A program made the translations under genes and the position numbers. A model generated the notes under the pieces. The model searched no databases, was not told the DNA's origin, and saw nothing but the letters and a program-made list of their open reading frames with translations. A stretch of DNA of 43,764 bases from Candidatus Poribacteria bacterium (lineage in GTDB: Bacteria > Poribacteria > WGA-4E > WGA-3G): assembly GCA_022824265.1 (NCBI GenBank), contig JAJEAG010000047.1, positions 1 through 43,764 of the forward strand, given 5' to 3'. Below, piece by piece: positions 1-8,545 of this stretch. How positions within the stretch are numbered: position 1 is the first letter of the stretch; each line of letters begins with the position of its first letter.

Positions 1-315
1 CAGACGTTACAAAGAGACATTGGTATACCAAAATCCTTCAGTGTGTTTACCGTCTTCAGTGTTTTCCGTGATTCAGAAACTGGCATTCATAACGTTGGTT
101 TAGCGTTTTCAACCACGGCATTGATACCGCTGATAACGACCGATTAAACTGGAGTGGAAGAAGAAAAACACAAAGAATTTGCTGTCAAATCATTCATAAC
201 AAAGAATCTCGACCTTGCACACAAAATCCTCAAGACCATCTCAATAGGATTAGTATTGGTATCAGGGTTATTTAGTTTTATAAATTGCCAGTTGAAGAGT
301 TGGACTAATAGTTAG
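1..315 (+). other. Possible gene remnant cut by the window edge
   Basis: Frame 1 is open from the window start to a TAA at 145-147, then open again to a TAG at 313-315. The second half reads as a charged stretch followed by a hydrophobic segment of about 20 residues that could be a membrane helix. I recognise no family. It may be the 3' end of a gene with a premature stop, or chance. No start or ribosome binding site is visible inside the window. Confidence 0.2.
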
Positions 316-340
316 GTTTGAACTGCATCGGTGCAAAGTA

Positions 341-495
341 GTAGACACACTCCGTGTGCCGTAAACTTCTCTCAGGTGGACGGCACACCAAATCAACGGT
401 ATGAATGCCTTGGCAGAATGCGCGTGTGGCATTCTGCATGATTCCCCGGAGTGTGCATGCTACCAGGTCGGAGATCGCTTTGCTCGCTCCGACCT
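341..495. repeat. Intergenic multi-hairpin element
   Basis: The 316-650 gap contains several exact inverted pairs. The outer arms are CACACTCCG (346-354) and CGGAGTGTG (447-455), extended by GTAG (341-344) and CTAC (460-463). Nested inside are GTGTGCCGT (354-362) with ACGGCACAC (380-388), and GCAGAATGC (413-421) with GCATTCTGC (429-437). A separate 9-bp hairpin follows: AGGTCGGAG (465-473) with CTCCGACCT (487-495). It is more GC-rich than its surroundings. The branched layout suits a folded RNA or single-stranded DNA, or a small non-autonomous mobile element. Its function is unknown. Confidence 0.55.
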
Positions 496-583
496 ACAGA
501 CAAATTTATCGCATTAACGTTTGTGATAAAATTCGCCAGTAAAATCGAAAACTAAATAATCCTGTATTGGTATAATATGTAAG

Positions 584-612
584 TTGACACATAAATGTTT
601 CTTGGGTATAAT
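584..612 (+). promoter_or_regulatory. Consensus sigma70-type promoter of the first LamG gene
   Basis: TTGACA (584-589), a 17-nt spacer and TATAAT (607-612) give a perfect -35/-10 pair, about 38 nt upstream of the LamG start at 651. No other gene on the plus strand lies between. Confidence 0.8.
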
Positions 613-650
613 ACAGCAATTTTATCACTTATTTTGGGAGGAGGCGAATC

Positions 651-1403
651 ATGTTATATTTGCAAAGGTTATCCATAATAATAATCCTTGTGTTATGCAC
701 AACTATTGTTTTTACAGCGAATTCTGCTGAGGATCTTATATTCCACTTTCCGTTTGATGAAGGAAACGGAGACAAAACATCCGATATTTCAGACAACGAA
801 TTTGAAGGGACGATCAAAAATGCCGATTGGGTAAATGGTGTTGTAGGTCAAGCATTACTATTTAACAATGGTGCTGTCACTGTACCGGCATTCGGTGGGG
901 ATGAACCCAAAAATATGACAATAGAGTTATGGTTCAAACCCTCAGAAAAGATTGCCGGTGGTAGGATTGATTTATTGTATCGTTTGCAAGGAGGTGGACG
1001 ACCGCATATTACTTTCAACCGTGGTGGAATACTATTCGGATGTTATATGGCAACAAAGGCAGTTGAATTTCAAGTAGTAAGTACTTATGATGCATTTGAA
1101 CCGCAATGGTATTACTTGGTGGTCTCACAAGATTCGGAAAAAGCGATTTTGTATATTGATGGTGAAAAAGATGGAGAAGCCGCTTCTGGTGGCGATGTCC
1201 GTATGGATTTCGGTGTCCACGGAATGTCTATAGGCGCAAATAGTGGAAATAGTAATTTCTTTAATGGAACGATTGATGAAGTAAAGATGTGGAGTGTTGT
1301 GCTCACAGAAGAAGAAATAAAGAAAAATATGGATAATGCACTCGCTGTGAATGCACAAGAGAAATTAACAACTACGTGGGGCAAAATTAAGTTGCGTAAA
1401 TAG
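651..1403 (+). CDS. Secreted LamG-domain protein with WGKIK tail
   Basis: A 250-aa exported protein. Residues 1-26 form a signal peptide (hydrophobic core, then A-N-S-A before the mature E-D). Residues about 28-220 match the LamG/concanavalin-like jelly-roll pattern: an early PFDEGNGD, a W-V-x-G-x-x-G-x-A motif, then IDGE and a late GTIDEVKMW strand. Such domains bind glycans or act as structural modules; no catalytic residues are apparent. The last residues (VNAQEKLTTTWGKIKLRK) match tails of four other secreted proteins in this window. The start is supported by GGGAGGAGG just upstream and by the consensus promoter at 584-612. The gene stands alone before an IS630 element. Ligand and location (periplasm or outside the cell) are unknown. 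Confidence 0.88.
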   Translation: MLYLQRLSIIIILVLCTTIVFTANSAEDLIFHFPFDEGNGDKTSDISDNEFEGTIKNADWVNGVVGQALLFNNGAVTVPAFGGDEPKNMTIELWFKPSEKIAGGRIDLLYRLQGGGRPHITFNRGGILFGCYMATKAVEFQVVSTYDAFEPQWYYLVVSQDSEKAILYIDGEKDGEAASGGDVRMDFGVHGMSIGANSGNSNFFNGTIDEVKMWSVVLTEEEIKKNMDNALAVNAQEKLTTTWGKIKLRK

Positions 1404-1412
1404 TTATCATTG

Positions 1413-1461
1413 AATGAACAATCGAATATGTTCATTAATAAACATTATGGTATAATACCAT
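1413..1461. other. Two hairpins downstream of LamG gene
   Basis: AATGAACA (1413-1420) pairs with TGTTCATT (1429-1436). ATGGTATAATACCAT (1447-1461) is a second, perfect palindrome. They lie between the LamG stop and the IS630 left end. The first may end transcription, but there is no clear T-run. Confidence 0.35.
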
Positions 1462-1490
1462 TTCTAACATATAATGTCTCTCTTTTGTAG

Positions 1491-2750
1491 CACAAACTTT
1501 ATGAAGATTAATTTATTAATTCGGTAATAATCCGACATAGCGTAGCAATGTCTGTGATCCTCCTATGAACTGCGACATAAAGGTAATCACCTTGTTTTTA
1601 AGAGTTTTCCAGTCATCGCAATGACGATGGAGATGCAAAACGGATTGCCGCACCCATCGCCATAACTTTTCAATCGGGTTCGTCCACGGGGCATAGGTCG
1701 GGAGTTGTATTATCTCAATCGGTAGTTTTTGAAGGTTTCCGATTTTCTTTGAGAGTTTCCCTGTCCAATTCGGTGGTGTCGGTTTTACAAACGACACTTT
1801 CTGAGGCAGAAGTGCTGCCAACAAGTTCGCATGAAAGTGGATTGCCCGATTATCTTGTATCAGATATATCCGTTGCACGCTTGCATAGCGTTGGCAAATC
1901 TCGGTGTAAAACGAATGGAGTGTTTCAACTGTGCAGCTTGAGACCTGCTGGTAAACAACATCTCCTGTGTGAGGGTTTAGCGCACCGATCCCATAACAAG
2001 TTTCGTTGTGTTTGTAGCTCTGACGGGCTAAAGGTGTTTTCGTGCCTGTGCGTGCCCAGTCTTTTGCTATGGTGGGATTGCGATAAAACGCGAACTCATC
2101 TTGGTAAAGCACAACAAAGGTCTGTGGATGGTGGTGGGTCTCTTCCAAAACTTGCTGGAGCCGGTCCATTTTTTCAGCGTAGTCTTTATCCGGACTTCGT
2201 ATATAGAGTCTGCCGCGTTTGTAGCTGATACCGAGTCGTGAGAGGATTTGATGGATACCCGGCACAGACACATTACAGAGCCAAGGGATGGTGTTTCCAA
2301 GTGTTCGGAGTGTCCAGCGCGTTTGGTGCGGATTGAGGTGTTCAGGGCTCTGTCCGATGGTATTATAGACCTCCGTCTCTGCTTCTTCGGGAGATTTAGC
2401 GGAATAGGCAGGTTTACGACCACGCCCGGGTTTTTGGAATAAACCTTGAATACCGTTTTCTTTGTATCGGCGGAGCCACGTATAGACTGTATCAGGGTCG
2501 CGTTCTTTCAAGAGTGCTTTTCGGGCGACTTTGTGAGGGGAAAGCCCCTCGTTTATTTTCAAAAGGGCAGCAGCACGTTCCCGTAGATATGCCGGTTTGC
2601 CTTTATCGCGGAGTTCAACGAGTTTTTGGTGGTCAGTTTCACTGAGTTCAAGTTTATGGTGTTTTGCCATGAATAAATACCTCCTTGGACAAAAGTATAA
2701 CACAAAAACAAAATTACCGAATTAATTATTTAATCTTCATTTAGTTTGTG
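1491..2750 (-). mobile_element. IS630-family insertion sequence, complete
   Basis: Terminal inverted repeats of 38 bp lie at 1491-1528 and 2713-2750; by eye they match at 34 of 38 positions. Both outer ends read CACAAACT inward. They enclose one intact transposase gene whose stop lies inside the left repeat. IS630 elements normally insert at and duplicate TA. A TA lies two bases left of the left repeat (1488-1489) but no matching TA abuts the right one, so the exact ends or the target duplication are uncertain. Length is about 1.26 kb, normal for the family. Confidence 0.9.
1516..2670 (-). CDS. IS630-family transposase
   Basis: A DDE transposase of about 384 aa. The N-terminal 130 residues hold helix-turn-helix modules (a DTVYTWLRRY stretch and a GRGRKP linker). 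The catalytic domain shows the first Asp in YQDEF (about residue 190), the second in IQDNRAIH (about 276) and the Glu in NPIEKLWRW (about 330). This is the usual IS630 DDE order and spacing. I chose the ATG at 2670 because AGGAGG lies 9-10 nt upstream; an in-frame ATG 33 nt earlier lacks that support. The frame is intact, with no programmed frameshift, so the element may be active. It sits within matching terminal inverted repeats. Confidence 0.92.
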   Translation of the reverse strand: MAKHHKLELSETDHQKLVELRDKGKPAYLRERAAALLKINEGLSPHKVARKALLKERDPDTVYTWLRRYKENGIQGLFQKPGRGRKPAYSAKSPEEAETEVYNTIGQSPEHLNPHQTRWTLRTLGNTIPWLCNVSVPGIHQILSRLGISYKRGRLYIRSPDKDYAEKMDRLQQVLEETHHHPQTFVVLYQDEFAFYRNPTIAKDWARTGTKTPLARQSYKHNETCYGIGALNPHTGDVVYQQVSSCTVETLHSFYTEICQRYASVQRIYLIQDNRAIHFHANLLAALLPQKVSFVKPTPPNWTGKLSKKIGNLQKLPIEIIQLPTYAPWTNPIEKLWRWVRQSVLHLHRHCDDWKTLKNKVITFMSQFIGGSQTLLRYVGLLPN

Positions 2751-2900
2751 TCCTGAAGGATTACAACCATAATAACCGTAAATGAGATTATTTTTAGAAA
2801 TGGTATAAGTATGTTTTATCTTCAATAACAGAATTTACAAGTTGGTATTGTAGACGAATTCTCTCTAATTACAACTTGATTCTATAAGGCAAATTCAATT

Positions 2901-3761
2901 ATGCGAAAAATAACTGACGACGAAATTCAATTCTTCAATGACAATGGGTACCTGATACTAAAACAGGTTATTCAACCCGATGAACTGGCAGTGATACGGG
3001 GTGAAAGTCAGCGACTTATTGATGAGATTTTGGATGGTGGACCAGCAGATGAATGGACAATGCGTGGTCCAGAAGGAATACCTTATTATTTGACATATCT
3101 TCATTCACATCCAAACGAATTTTCACTAAAGTTACTCGGACACCCATTTATAGGTGATCTGCTTCATAGGATTATTGGTCCAGATTTCATTCCTTGCTAT
3201 GAATCCCTTGTTTTCAAACTACCAAAACACGGTTCTTCTGTGCGATGGCACAGAGATGGAAATGCAATCCGTGAGAATCACCCTATCTTTAATGTTGACA
3301 TTTATATTGATCATTCAACTGTTGACAACGGATGTGTATGGGTCATTCCAAAAAGTCATCTTTGGGGAATTGAAGAGGCGCAGGAGATTATAGACAAGGG
3401 TGTAGAGAATTTTGATCGACCAGATGCTGTTCCAGCAGAAGTTGAACCAGGTGATATTCTGCTACATCACACCAAAGTTCTACACGGCAGTAAAATAAAT
3501 AAGAGTGATACGCTTCGAAGAGTTATATATTTCGATCAAAGAACACCAAGATGGAATGATCACTACAAATGGTGGCAATCAGAGTTTCTTATACAACGGT
3601 GTAAAATGTATCAACGCGCCCTCCACGAACGCCGAACAAATCCATATCCATCAGATACCGAGCAATTCGCTTATGAAGTGCCTTCTGATATGCCGACGTG
3701 GAACCCAGACGAAAATTTCGATCTAAGAATTCAACATCGTAACTACGCATACAACAAGTGA
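2901..3761 (+). CDS. Phytanoyl-CoA dioxygenase (PhyH) family protein
   Basis: A 286-aa protein of the PhyH group of Fe(II)/2-oxoglutarate-dependent oxygenases. The iron-binding triad is visible as WHRDG (H117, D119) and VLHGS (H195). An Arg at 206-207 (TLRRV) suits 2-oxoglutarate binding. An N-terminal FFNDNGYLIL motif is typical of the family. Members hydroxylate varied small molecules and the substrate cannot be read from sequence. It is a cytoplasmic single-gene unit between the IS630 element and a bidirectional terminator. The ribosome binding site is weak (AAGG about 10 nt upstream). PhyH paralogues are numerous in Poribacteria-like genomes. Confidence 0.88.
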   Translation: MRKITDDEIQFFNDNGYLILKQVIQPDELAVIRGESQRLIDEILDGGPADEWTMRGPEGIPYYLTYLHSHPNEFSLKLLGHPFIGDLLHRIIGPDFIPCYESLVFKLPKHGSSVRWHRDGNAIRENHPIFNVDIYIDHSTVDNGCVWVIPKSHLWGIEEAQEIIDKGVENFDRPDAVPAEVEPGDILLHHTKVLHGSKINKSDTLRRVIYFDQRTPRWNDHYKWWQSEFLIQRCKMYQRALHERRTNPYPSDTEQFAYEVPSDMPTWNPDENFDLRIQHRNYAYNK

Positions 3762-3777
3762 CATTTCATATAAAAAG

Positions 3778-3809
3778 AAGCATGGGAACTTCTGATTTCC
3801 CATGCTTTT
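3778..3809. terminator. Bidirectional rho-independent terminator
   Basis: AAGCATGGGAA (3778-3788) pairs perfectly with TTCCCATGCTT (3797-3807). There are T residues after it on the plus strand and, reading the other way, T residues after it on the minus strand. It separates the convergent PhyH and LamG genes. Confidence 0.85.
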
Positions 3810-3846
3810 CAAATACGAAGTAATCAATAGAATAGGACCAAGAACA

Positions 3847-4641
3847 TTATTGGAATGATGCTTTCATCTGCGCCCATCGTGTAGTAAGTTTGCCACGTGC
3901 TTCAACAGGAAGACCTTCTGCTTCATACAGCATTTTGACCTCTTTTTCAGATAGGGCTTTATTATATATTACAACTTCATCGATTAAACCGACAAATCCC
4001 CCATCACTTGCTTTTCCAATTTCATGTTCAGTTCCACCAGTCTGCATGGGTCCGTTGTAATTTTCCTCTTTTGCCAATTTGCCATCTGCATAGATATACT
4101 TCTTATTTCCATCAACAATACCTACGAGATGATGCCACTCACCTTTAGGGAATACTGGGACTCCAAACCCACCATCTCCTTGCCAACCAGGCATCGTGAT
4201 AAATTCCAGTTCACTGCCACCATTTCTTCCGTCAAACCTTATTGCCCATCCGTTTACATCACGTTGTGCAACAATTGTACCGCAACAACCAGCAACAACA
4301 CCTACAACTGGACTGTCACTATCGGCATTTATCCATGCTGCAACGGTAATTGCTTCAGCACCATTAAAATCTAATGTATCTGATCCTGGGATATGAACGA
4401 AATTTTCACCGTTGAATTCAAGGGCTTTATCGACTTTTCCATTAACTGTTTTTGGATTTCCATCAAGTTCACCATCGTTCTTACCTAATACATCCTGAAC
4501 TTTACCACCATTTATGGTTCCAGCATCAAATGACCAATATCCTACAACACCATCTTCTGGAAATTGAGCAATACCCAATGACGGAGTAAGAAGCAGCATG
4601 CATGTACAGAATGTAAGTATTACGAATATATATCTTGACAT
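3847..4641 (-). CDS. Secreted LamG-domain protein with divergent WAQMK tail
   Basis: A 264-aa exported protein. Residues 1-25 are a signal peptide ending S-L-G-I-A. The rest is a LamG-type jelly roll (GYWSFDAG near the start, VDKALEFNG, GEWHHLVGIVDG and GLIDEVVIYNKALS near the end). That set is typical of LamG/pentraxin-like domains. The C-terminus VEARGKLTTRWAQMKASFQ is the most diverged version of the tail on the other LamG proteins here (WAQMK instead of WGKIK). The start has AAGGAGA about 6 nt upstream. Two close Cys (CCG) in the middle could form a disulphide. A glycan-binding or structural role is the family expectation. Confidence 0.86.
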   Translation of the reverse strand: MSRYIFVILTFCTCMLLLTPSLGIAQFPEDGVVGYWSFDAGTINGGKVQDVLGKNDGELDGNPKTVNGKVDKALEFNGENFVHIPGSDTLDFNGAEAITVAAWINADSDSPVVGVVAGCCGTIVAQRDVNGWAIRFDGRNGGSELEFITMPGWQGDGGFGVPVFPKGEWHHLVGIVDGNKKYIYADGKLAKEENYNGPMQTGGTEHEIGKASDGGFVGLIDEVVIYNKALSEKEVKMLYEAEGLPVEARGKLTTRWAQMKASFQ

Positions 4642-4940
4642 TGTTGTCTCCTTATATGAAAAATATGTTTCTCAAAACTGAATATACAGATAGTCATTAC
4701 CAAAATTAGTAGCGGATAATTGTATAGTTTATGTCCAAATATAAAACTGTCTGGGATGTAATGTATTTCTAATTTGAAGTGAATAAAGGTTAATTCAATT
4801 ATATCTTTTTACGATTTTACTGTCAATGTTTTTAAGTTGTTGACATTACGTTTGATGCGATGACTATAACGTCATAATTCGTTGACATGATTTATCAGAT
4901 AGATTAACATGAAACAATAACACTACTTTGGAGGAGAACA
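4642..4940. other. Divergent intergenic region
   Basis: About 300 nt between the diverging LamG and amidohydrolase genes. It is AT-rich and carries the plus-strand promoter at 4882-4910 and a second TTGACA near 4840. I see no ORF and no strong hairpin. Confidence 0.5.
4882..4910 (+). promoter_or_regulatory. Promoter of the amidohydrolase gene
   Basis: TTGACA (4882-4887), a 17-nt spacer and TAACAT (4905-4910), about 30 nt before the start codon at 4941. Confidence 0.6.
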
Positions 4941-5792
4941 ATGGACAATATCCCGATTATAGATACACATGTTCACTTATGGCATCCGAAGCAGCTGAGA
5001 TACCCTTGGTTAAAGCAGGTACCAGAACTAAACAAACCGTATCTACTAAATGATTATGCTGCAGCGTATGAGAATCTTGATATAGAATCCATTGTCTTTG
5101 TCCAGTGTGATACACTCCCAGACGATGGATTGAAGGAAACAGAATGGGTGACATCACTAACTGTTGATGAACCGCGTATAAAAGGTATTGTTGCGTGGGC
5201 ACCGCTTGAGGAAGGTAATCAAGTTGAACCGTTTATTGAGAAATTAGCTGAGAATACACTGGTAAAAGGAATCAGAAGACTTATACAAGGAGAAAGTGTT
5301 AATTTCTGCATTCAATCAAACTTTGTGGATGGAGTTAATACGCTTGCATCTTACGGTTTGAGTTTTGATATTTGTATCTTTCATCCACAACTTGCCAATG
5401 CAATTCAACTTGTAGAACAGTGTCCTAATGTTCAATTCATCTTGGACCATATTGGTAAACCAGACATCAAGAATCAGCAATTTGAACCGTGGAAACGTGA
5501 GATTCGCACACTTGCTGAACATTCAAACGCCTACTGCAAAATATCCGGTTTGGTTACTGAAGCGGATCATGATTCTTGGACACCGTCAGACTTAAAACCT
5601 TATATCAACCACGTAATAGATTGTTTCGGATTTGACCGTGTGATATATGGAAGTGATTGGCCCGTATCAACACTTGCATCAGATTATCAACGTTGGGTGA
5701 ATACATTACATGATGCAGTATCAGGTTGTTCTCATGATGAGTTGTCTAAACTATTCCACGACAATGCGATAAGATTTTACAAACTTCACTAA
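4941..5792 (+). CDS. Amidohydrolase family 2 (COG3618) metal-dependent hydrolase
   Basis: A 283-aa TIM-barrel hydrolase. The metal-binding DTHVHLW motif is at residues 8-14 (H10, H12). Later strands show an ILDHIGKP motif with the third His and YGSDWPV with the catalytic Asp. This set is typical of the COG3618 group, which includes L-fuconolactonase-like and 2-pyrone-4,6-dicarboxylate-lactonase-like enzymes. A cyclic ester of a sugar acid is therefore a likely substrate, but the exact one is not readable. The start is supported by GGAGGAGAAC just upstream and a promoter at 4882-4910. It converges on malate synthase G with a 34-nt gap. Cytoplasmic. Confidence 0.88.
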   Translation: MDNIPIIDTHVHLWHPKQLRYPWLKQVPELNKPYLLNDYAAAYENLDIESIVFVQCDTLPDDGLKETEWVTSLTVDEPRIKGIVAWAPLEEGNQVEPFIEKLAENTLVKGIRRLIQGESVNFCIQSNFVDGVNTLASYGLSFDICIFHPQLANAIQLVEQCPNVQFILDHIGKPDIKNQQFEPWKREIRTLAEHSNAYCKISGLVTEADHDSWTPSDLKPYINHVIDCFGFDRVIYGSDWPVSTLASDYQRWVNTLHDAVSGCSHDELSKLFHDNAIRFYKLH

Positions 5793-5826
5793 TACAGTGT
5801 TGAGGTATATATTGTTACCGAAGTTT

Positions 5827-8013
5827 TTATCGATTTCTTGATTTAACTTCACGTCTACGTGGATGTAGAACAAACTCTGTATACCCGTTAGGTAATTCAC
5901 ACCCTTTAAACACTAAATCCAAGGCAGCTTGAAAAGCAATACTCTGATCATAATTTGGTGACATATTGCAGTAATTTGGATCATCAGCATTCTGTTTGTC
6001 AACAATCTTTGCCATACGTTCAAATGTTTCTTTAACCTGTTCCTTCGTTACAATACCGTGATGTAACCAATTTGCTATATGCTGGCTTGAAATCCGTAAA
6101 GTAGCACGATCTTCCATCAAACCAACGTTATTGATATCCGGTATTTTTGAGCAACCGATACCTTGGTCAACCCAACGAACAACATATCCGAGGATACCTT
6201 GTGCATTGTTGTCCATTTCAAGTTGAATTTCTTCGTTAGATAACTTACGTTCCTTAAGCAGGGGAGGGGTTAATAGGTCGCTTAAACTTGCTCGATCCCG
6301 TAAAGCAAGTTCTTCCAACCAATTCGCTACATTCACACGGTGATAGTGTATCGCATGTAAAGTAGCTGCAGTAGGTGATGGCACCCACGCTGTTGTTGCT
6401 CCTGCCATTGGATGATTTACTTTTGTCTCAAGCATCTCTGCCATCTCATCAGGTTTTGTCCACATCCCTTTGCCAATTTGTGTAATTCCTGGTAATCCTG
6501 TCTCAATCCCAACATCAACATTCCAATCCTCATACGCACGCATCCAAGGTTCATTCCGTATATCCATCTTTGGTATCATCGGACCTGCTACCATACTGGT
6601 ATGAATTTCATCTCCAGTTCTATCCAAAAATCCAGTGTTGATGAATACCAGTCGTTGTGATGCTATCCGTAAGACTTCCTTAAGATTGACGGTAGTACGC
6701 CGTTCTTCATCCATAATTCCTATCTTGATAGTATTCTTTGCAAGTCCCAATGCCATCTCAATCCTTTCAAACATTCGGACTGTCATATCTACTTCTTCAG
6801 GTCCGTGGAATTTCGGTTTTACAATATAAACACTACCCGTTTTGCTATTCGTAATCTTGTTGTTCCCCTGTAAATCGTGCATAGCAGCAAAGGTAGTAAC
6901 CATCGCATCTAAGAATCCTTCAGGTATTTCCTCTCCATCTGAAGTAAGTACTGCATCAGTATATATATGAAGTCCAACGTTTCGTATCAACAGTAGACTC
7001 CTACCAGACAATGTGAATGTGTCACCGTCGGGTGATGTGTAGGTTTTGTCAGGAGTTAAGCGACGGGTAATCATTTTGCCATTCTTCTCAAAGGTTGTTT
7101 CTAACGAACCTTTCATGATTCCGTTCCAGTTGCTGTATACTCGAACTTTATCCTCCGCGTCAACAGCAGCAACGGAATCTTCACAATCCTGAATAGTTGT
7201 GACAGCAGACTCAAGGATTACATCTGCAACACCAGCAGGATGTTCCTTACCAATTGGATGTTCACTATCAATCAGTATTTCAATATGCAATCCATGGTTT
7301 TGAAACAATATAGTAGCAAGTTTATCACCATCTTGTGTAAATCCAACAAATTTGCTGGTATCATTTAAACCAGTTTCCTCTCCATTTCTTAACACAACTC
7401 TCAGTTGCAATTTTCCATCTATGGTCTTAAGCAAAAACCTTGTTATATCAGAAAAGTTTCCAGTTTCAAGACTTAACACTTCATCTAAAAACTCCTCAGT
7501 ATAAGCAATTACTTTCGCACCACGAATTGGATTGTATGTATGTCCTCGAGTAGCACCCCCTGTTTCATCAATTACATTAGTGCCGTAAAGTGCATCATAC
7601 AGGCTTCCCCATCGTGCGTTTGTGGCATTTAAAGCATATCGTGCATTATCTACAGGTACAACTAACTGTGGACCAGCAATCAGAGCAATTTCTAAATCAA
7701 CATTTTCTGTTGTCACGATAAAATCGTCACCTTCGGGAACAAGGTAACCTATATCGGCAAGAAATGTAGAATATGTGTTATGGTCTATTGGCTTACCTTG
7801 GTTTTCAATATACCAAGTGTCAATCTGCTTCTGTAGTGAATCGCGTTTGTCCAAAAGCAATCTGTTTTCAGGGGCAAAGTCTCTTACGATTTCACCAAAT
7901 GCTGTCCAAAACTTATCTGGTTCAACACCAGTTCCCGGTGCAATCTCTTCTTGTACCAATTCATACAATCCCTTATCTATTTTGAGATTACCGATTTCAA
8001 TTCGGTTATCCAT
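5827..8013 (-). CDS. glcB: Malate synthase G
   Basis: A 728-aa enzyme condensing glyoxylate and acetyl-CoA to malate in the glyoxylate bypass or glycolate use. Length fits the single-chain G isoform (about 720-730 aa). Diagnostic stretches include [26 protein letters not shown] around the active-site Arg/Glu, [18 protein letters not shown] and the [10 protein letters not shown] segment. The ATG at 8013 has GGAGAAG 6-7 nt upstream; a 22-residue upstream extension in frame is unlikely coding. No isocitrate lyase or glycolate oxidase genes flank it, so it may serve glyoxylate from other routes such as purine or glycolate breakdown. Cytoplasmic. Confidence 0.96.
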   Translation of the reverse strand: MDNRIEIGNLKIDKGLYELVQEEIAPGTGVEPDKFWTAFGEIVRDFAPENRLLLDKRDSLQKQIDTWYIENQGKPIDHNTYSTFLADIGYLVPEGDDFIVTTENVDLEIALIAGPQLVVPVDNARYALNATNARWGSLYDALYGTNVIDETGGATRGHTYNPIRGAKVIAYTEEFLDEVLSLETGNFSDITRFLLKTIDGKLQLRVVLRNGEETGLNDTSKFVGFTQDGDKLATILFQNHGLHIEILIDSEHPIGKEHPAGVADVILESAVTTIQDCEDSVAAVDAEDKVRVYSNWNGIMKGSLETTFEKNGKMITRRLTPDKTYTSPDGDTFTLSGRSLLLIRNVGLHIYTDAVLTSDGEEIPEGFLDAMVTTFAAMHDLQGNNKITNSKTGSVYIVKPKFHGPEEVDMTVRMFERIEMALGLAKNTIKIGIMDEERRTTVNLKEVLRIASQRLVFINTGFLDRTGDEIHTSMVAGPMIPKMDIRNEPWMRAYEDWNVDVGIETGLPGITQIGKGMWTKPDEMAEMLETKVNHPMAGATTAWVPSPTAATLHAIHYHRVNVANWLEELALRDRASLSDLLTPPLLKERKLSNEEIQLEMDNNAQGILGYVVRWVDQGIGCSKIPDINNVGLMEDRATLRISSQHIANWLHHGIVTKEQVKETFERMAKIVDKQNADDPNYCNMSPNYDQSIAFQAALDLVFKGCELPNGYTEFVLHPRRREVKSRNR

Positions 8014-8211
8014 GAATTCTTCTCCAATTGTCAATGTAATGTTTAGCAAATCAATGTAATATGTATATGCAACAATCAATGGTAAATGTTCCTATTAATT
8101 TACCAAGTGTTATAAATTGTGTCAATTGTAATCTGGATTAACACCAAATTTACCAACGTGACTCGTCATCAGATTCAAAGGAAATAAATTATAAATCTCA
8201 GTCTTTTGCCG

Positions 8212-8240
8212 TTGACATAATGACACTTTTCCATTATAGT
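8212..8240 (+). promoter_or_regulatory. Promoter of the Cys-rich protein/sugar kinase operon
   Basis: TTGACA (8212-8217), exactly 17 nt, and TATAGT (8235-8240), about 43 nt before the ATG at 8283. Confidence 0.75.
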
Positions 8241-8282
8241 AACAACATCTGATGTAGTAAGTCTACAAGAAGGATATTCACG

Positions 8283-8543
8283 ATGTTTTTTTACTTATGT
8301 GTGTTCATTGTCCCAATCATAATATTTCTAATATTACATTTTATAACGCGCGACAAGACTGACGATGAATCACAATTGACAGAACCTATGGAAGTTTGTG
8401 CATTCTGTCAAAGAGACTTTCCAATCAATCAAATGTTAGAAAAAGAGGTTGGAACTTACGGTAAAATATACTGTTTCTGCAGAGAATGCATTGAAAGCTT
8501 ATACAAAGAAATAAATAATACTGGAATAATGACAGGAGAATAG
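8283..8543 (+). CDS. Small membrane-anchored Cys-rich protein
   Basis: An 86-aa protein of no family I recognise. Residues 1-22 are a hydrophobic helix. The soluble part has C39-x-x-C42 and then C64-x-C66-x-x-C69, resembling a small zinc ribbon facing the cytoplasm. It is the first gene of a two-gene unit: the sugar kinase starts 3 nt after its stop, and a consensus promoter precedes it at 8212-8240. The AAGAAGGATATTC leader gives an AAGGA ribosome binding site. The tight coupling suggests co-expression with the kinase; a functional link is only inferred. Confidence 0.7.
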   Translation: MFFYLCVFIVPIIIFLILHFITRDKTDDESQLTEPMEVCAFCQRDFPINQMLEKEVGTYGKIYCFCRECIESLYKEINNTGIMTGE

Positions 8544-8545
8544 TA

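Noticed and set aside
1749-2228. 159-codon plus-strand ORF inside the IS630 element
   Set aside because: It is antisense to the intact transposase and shows no domain pattern.
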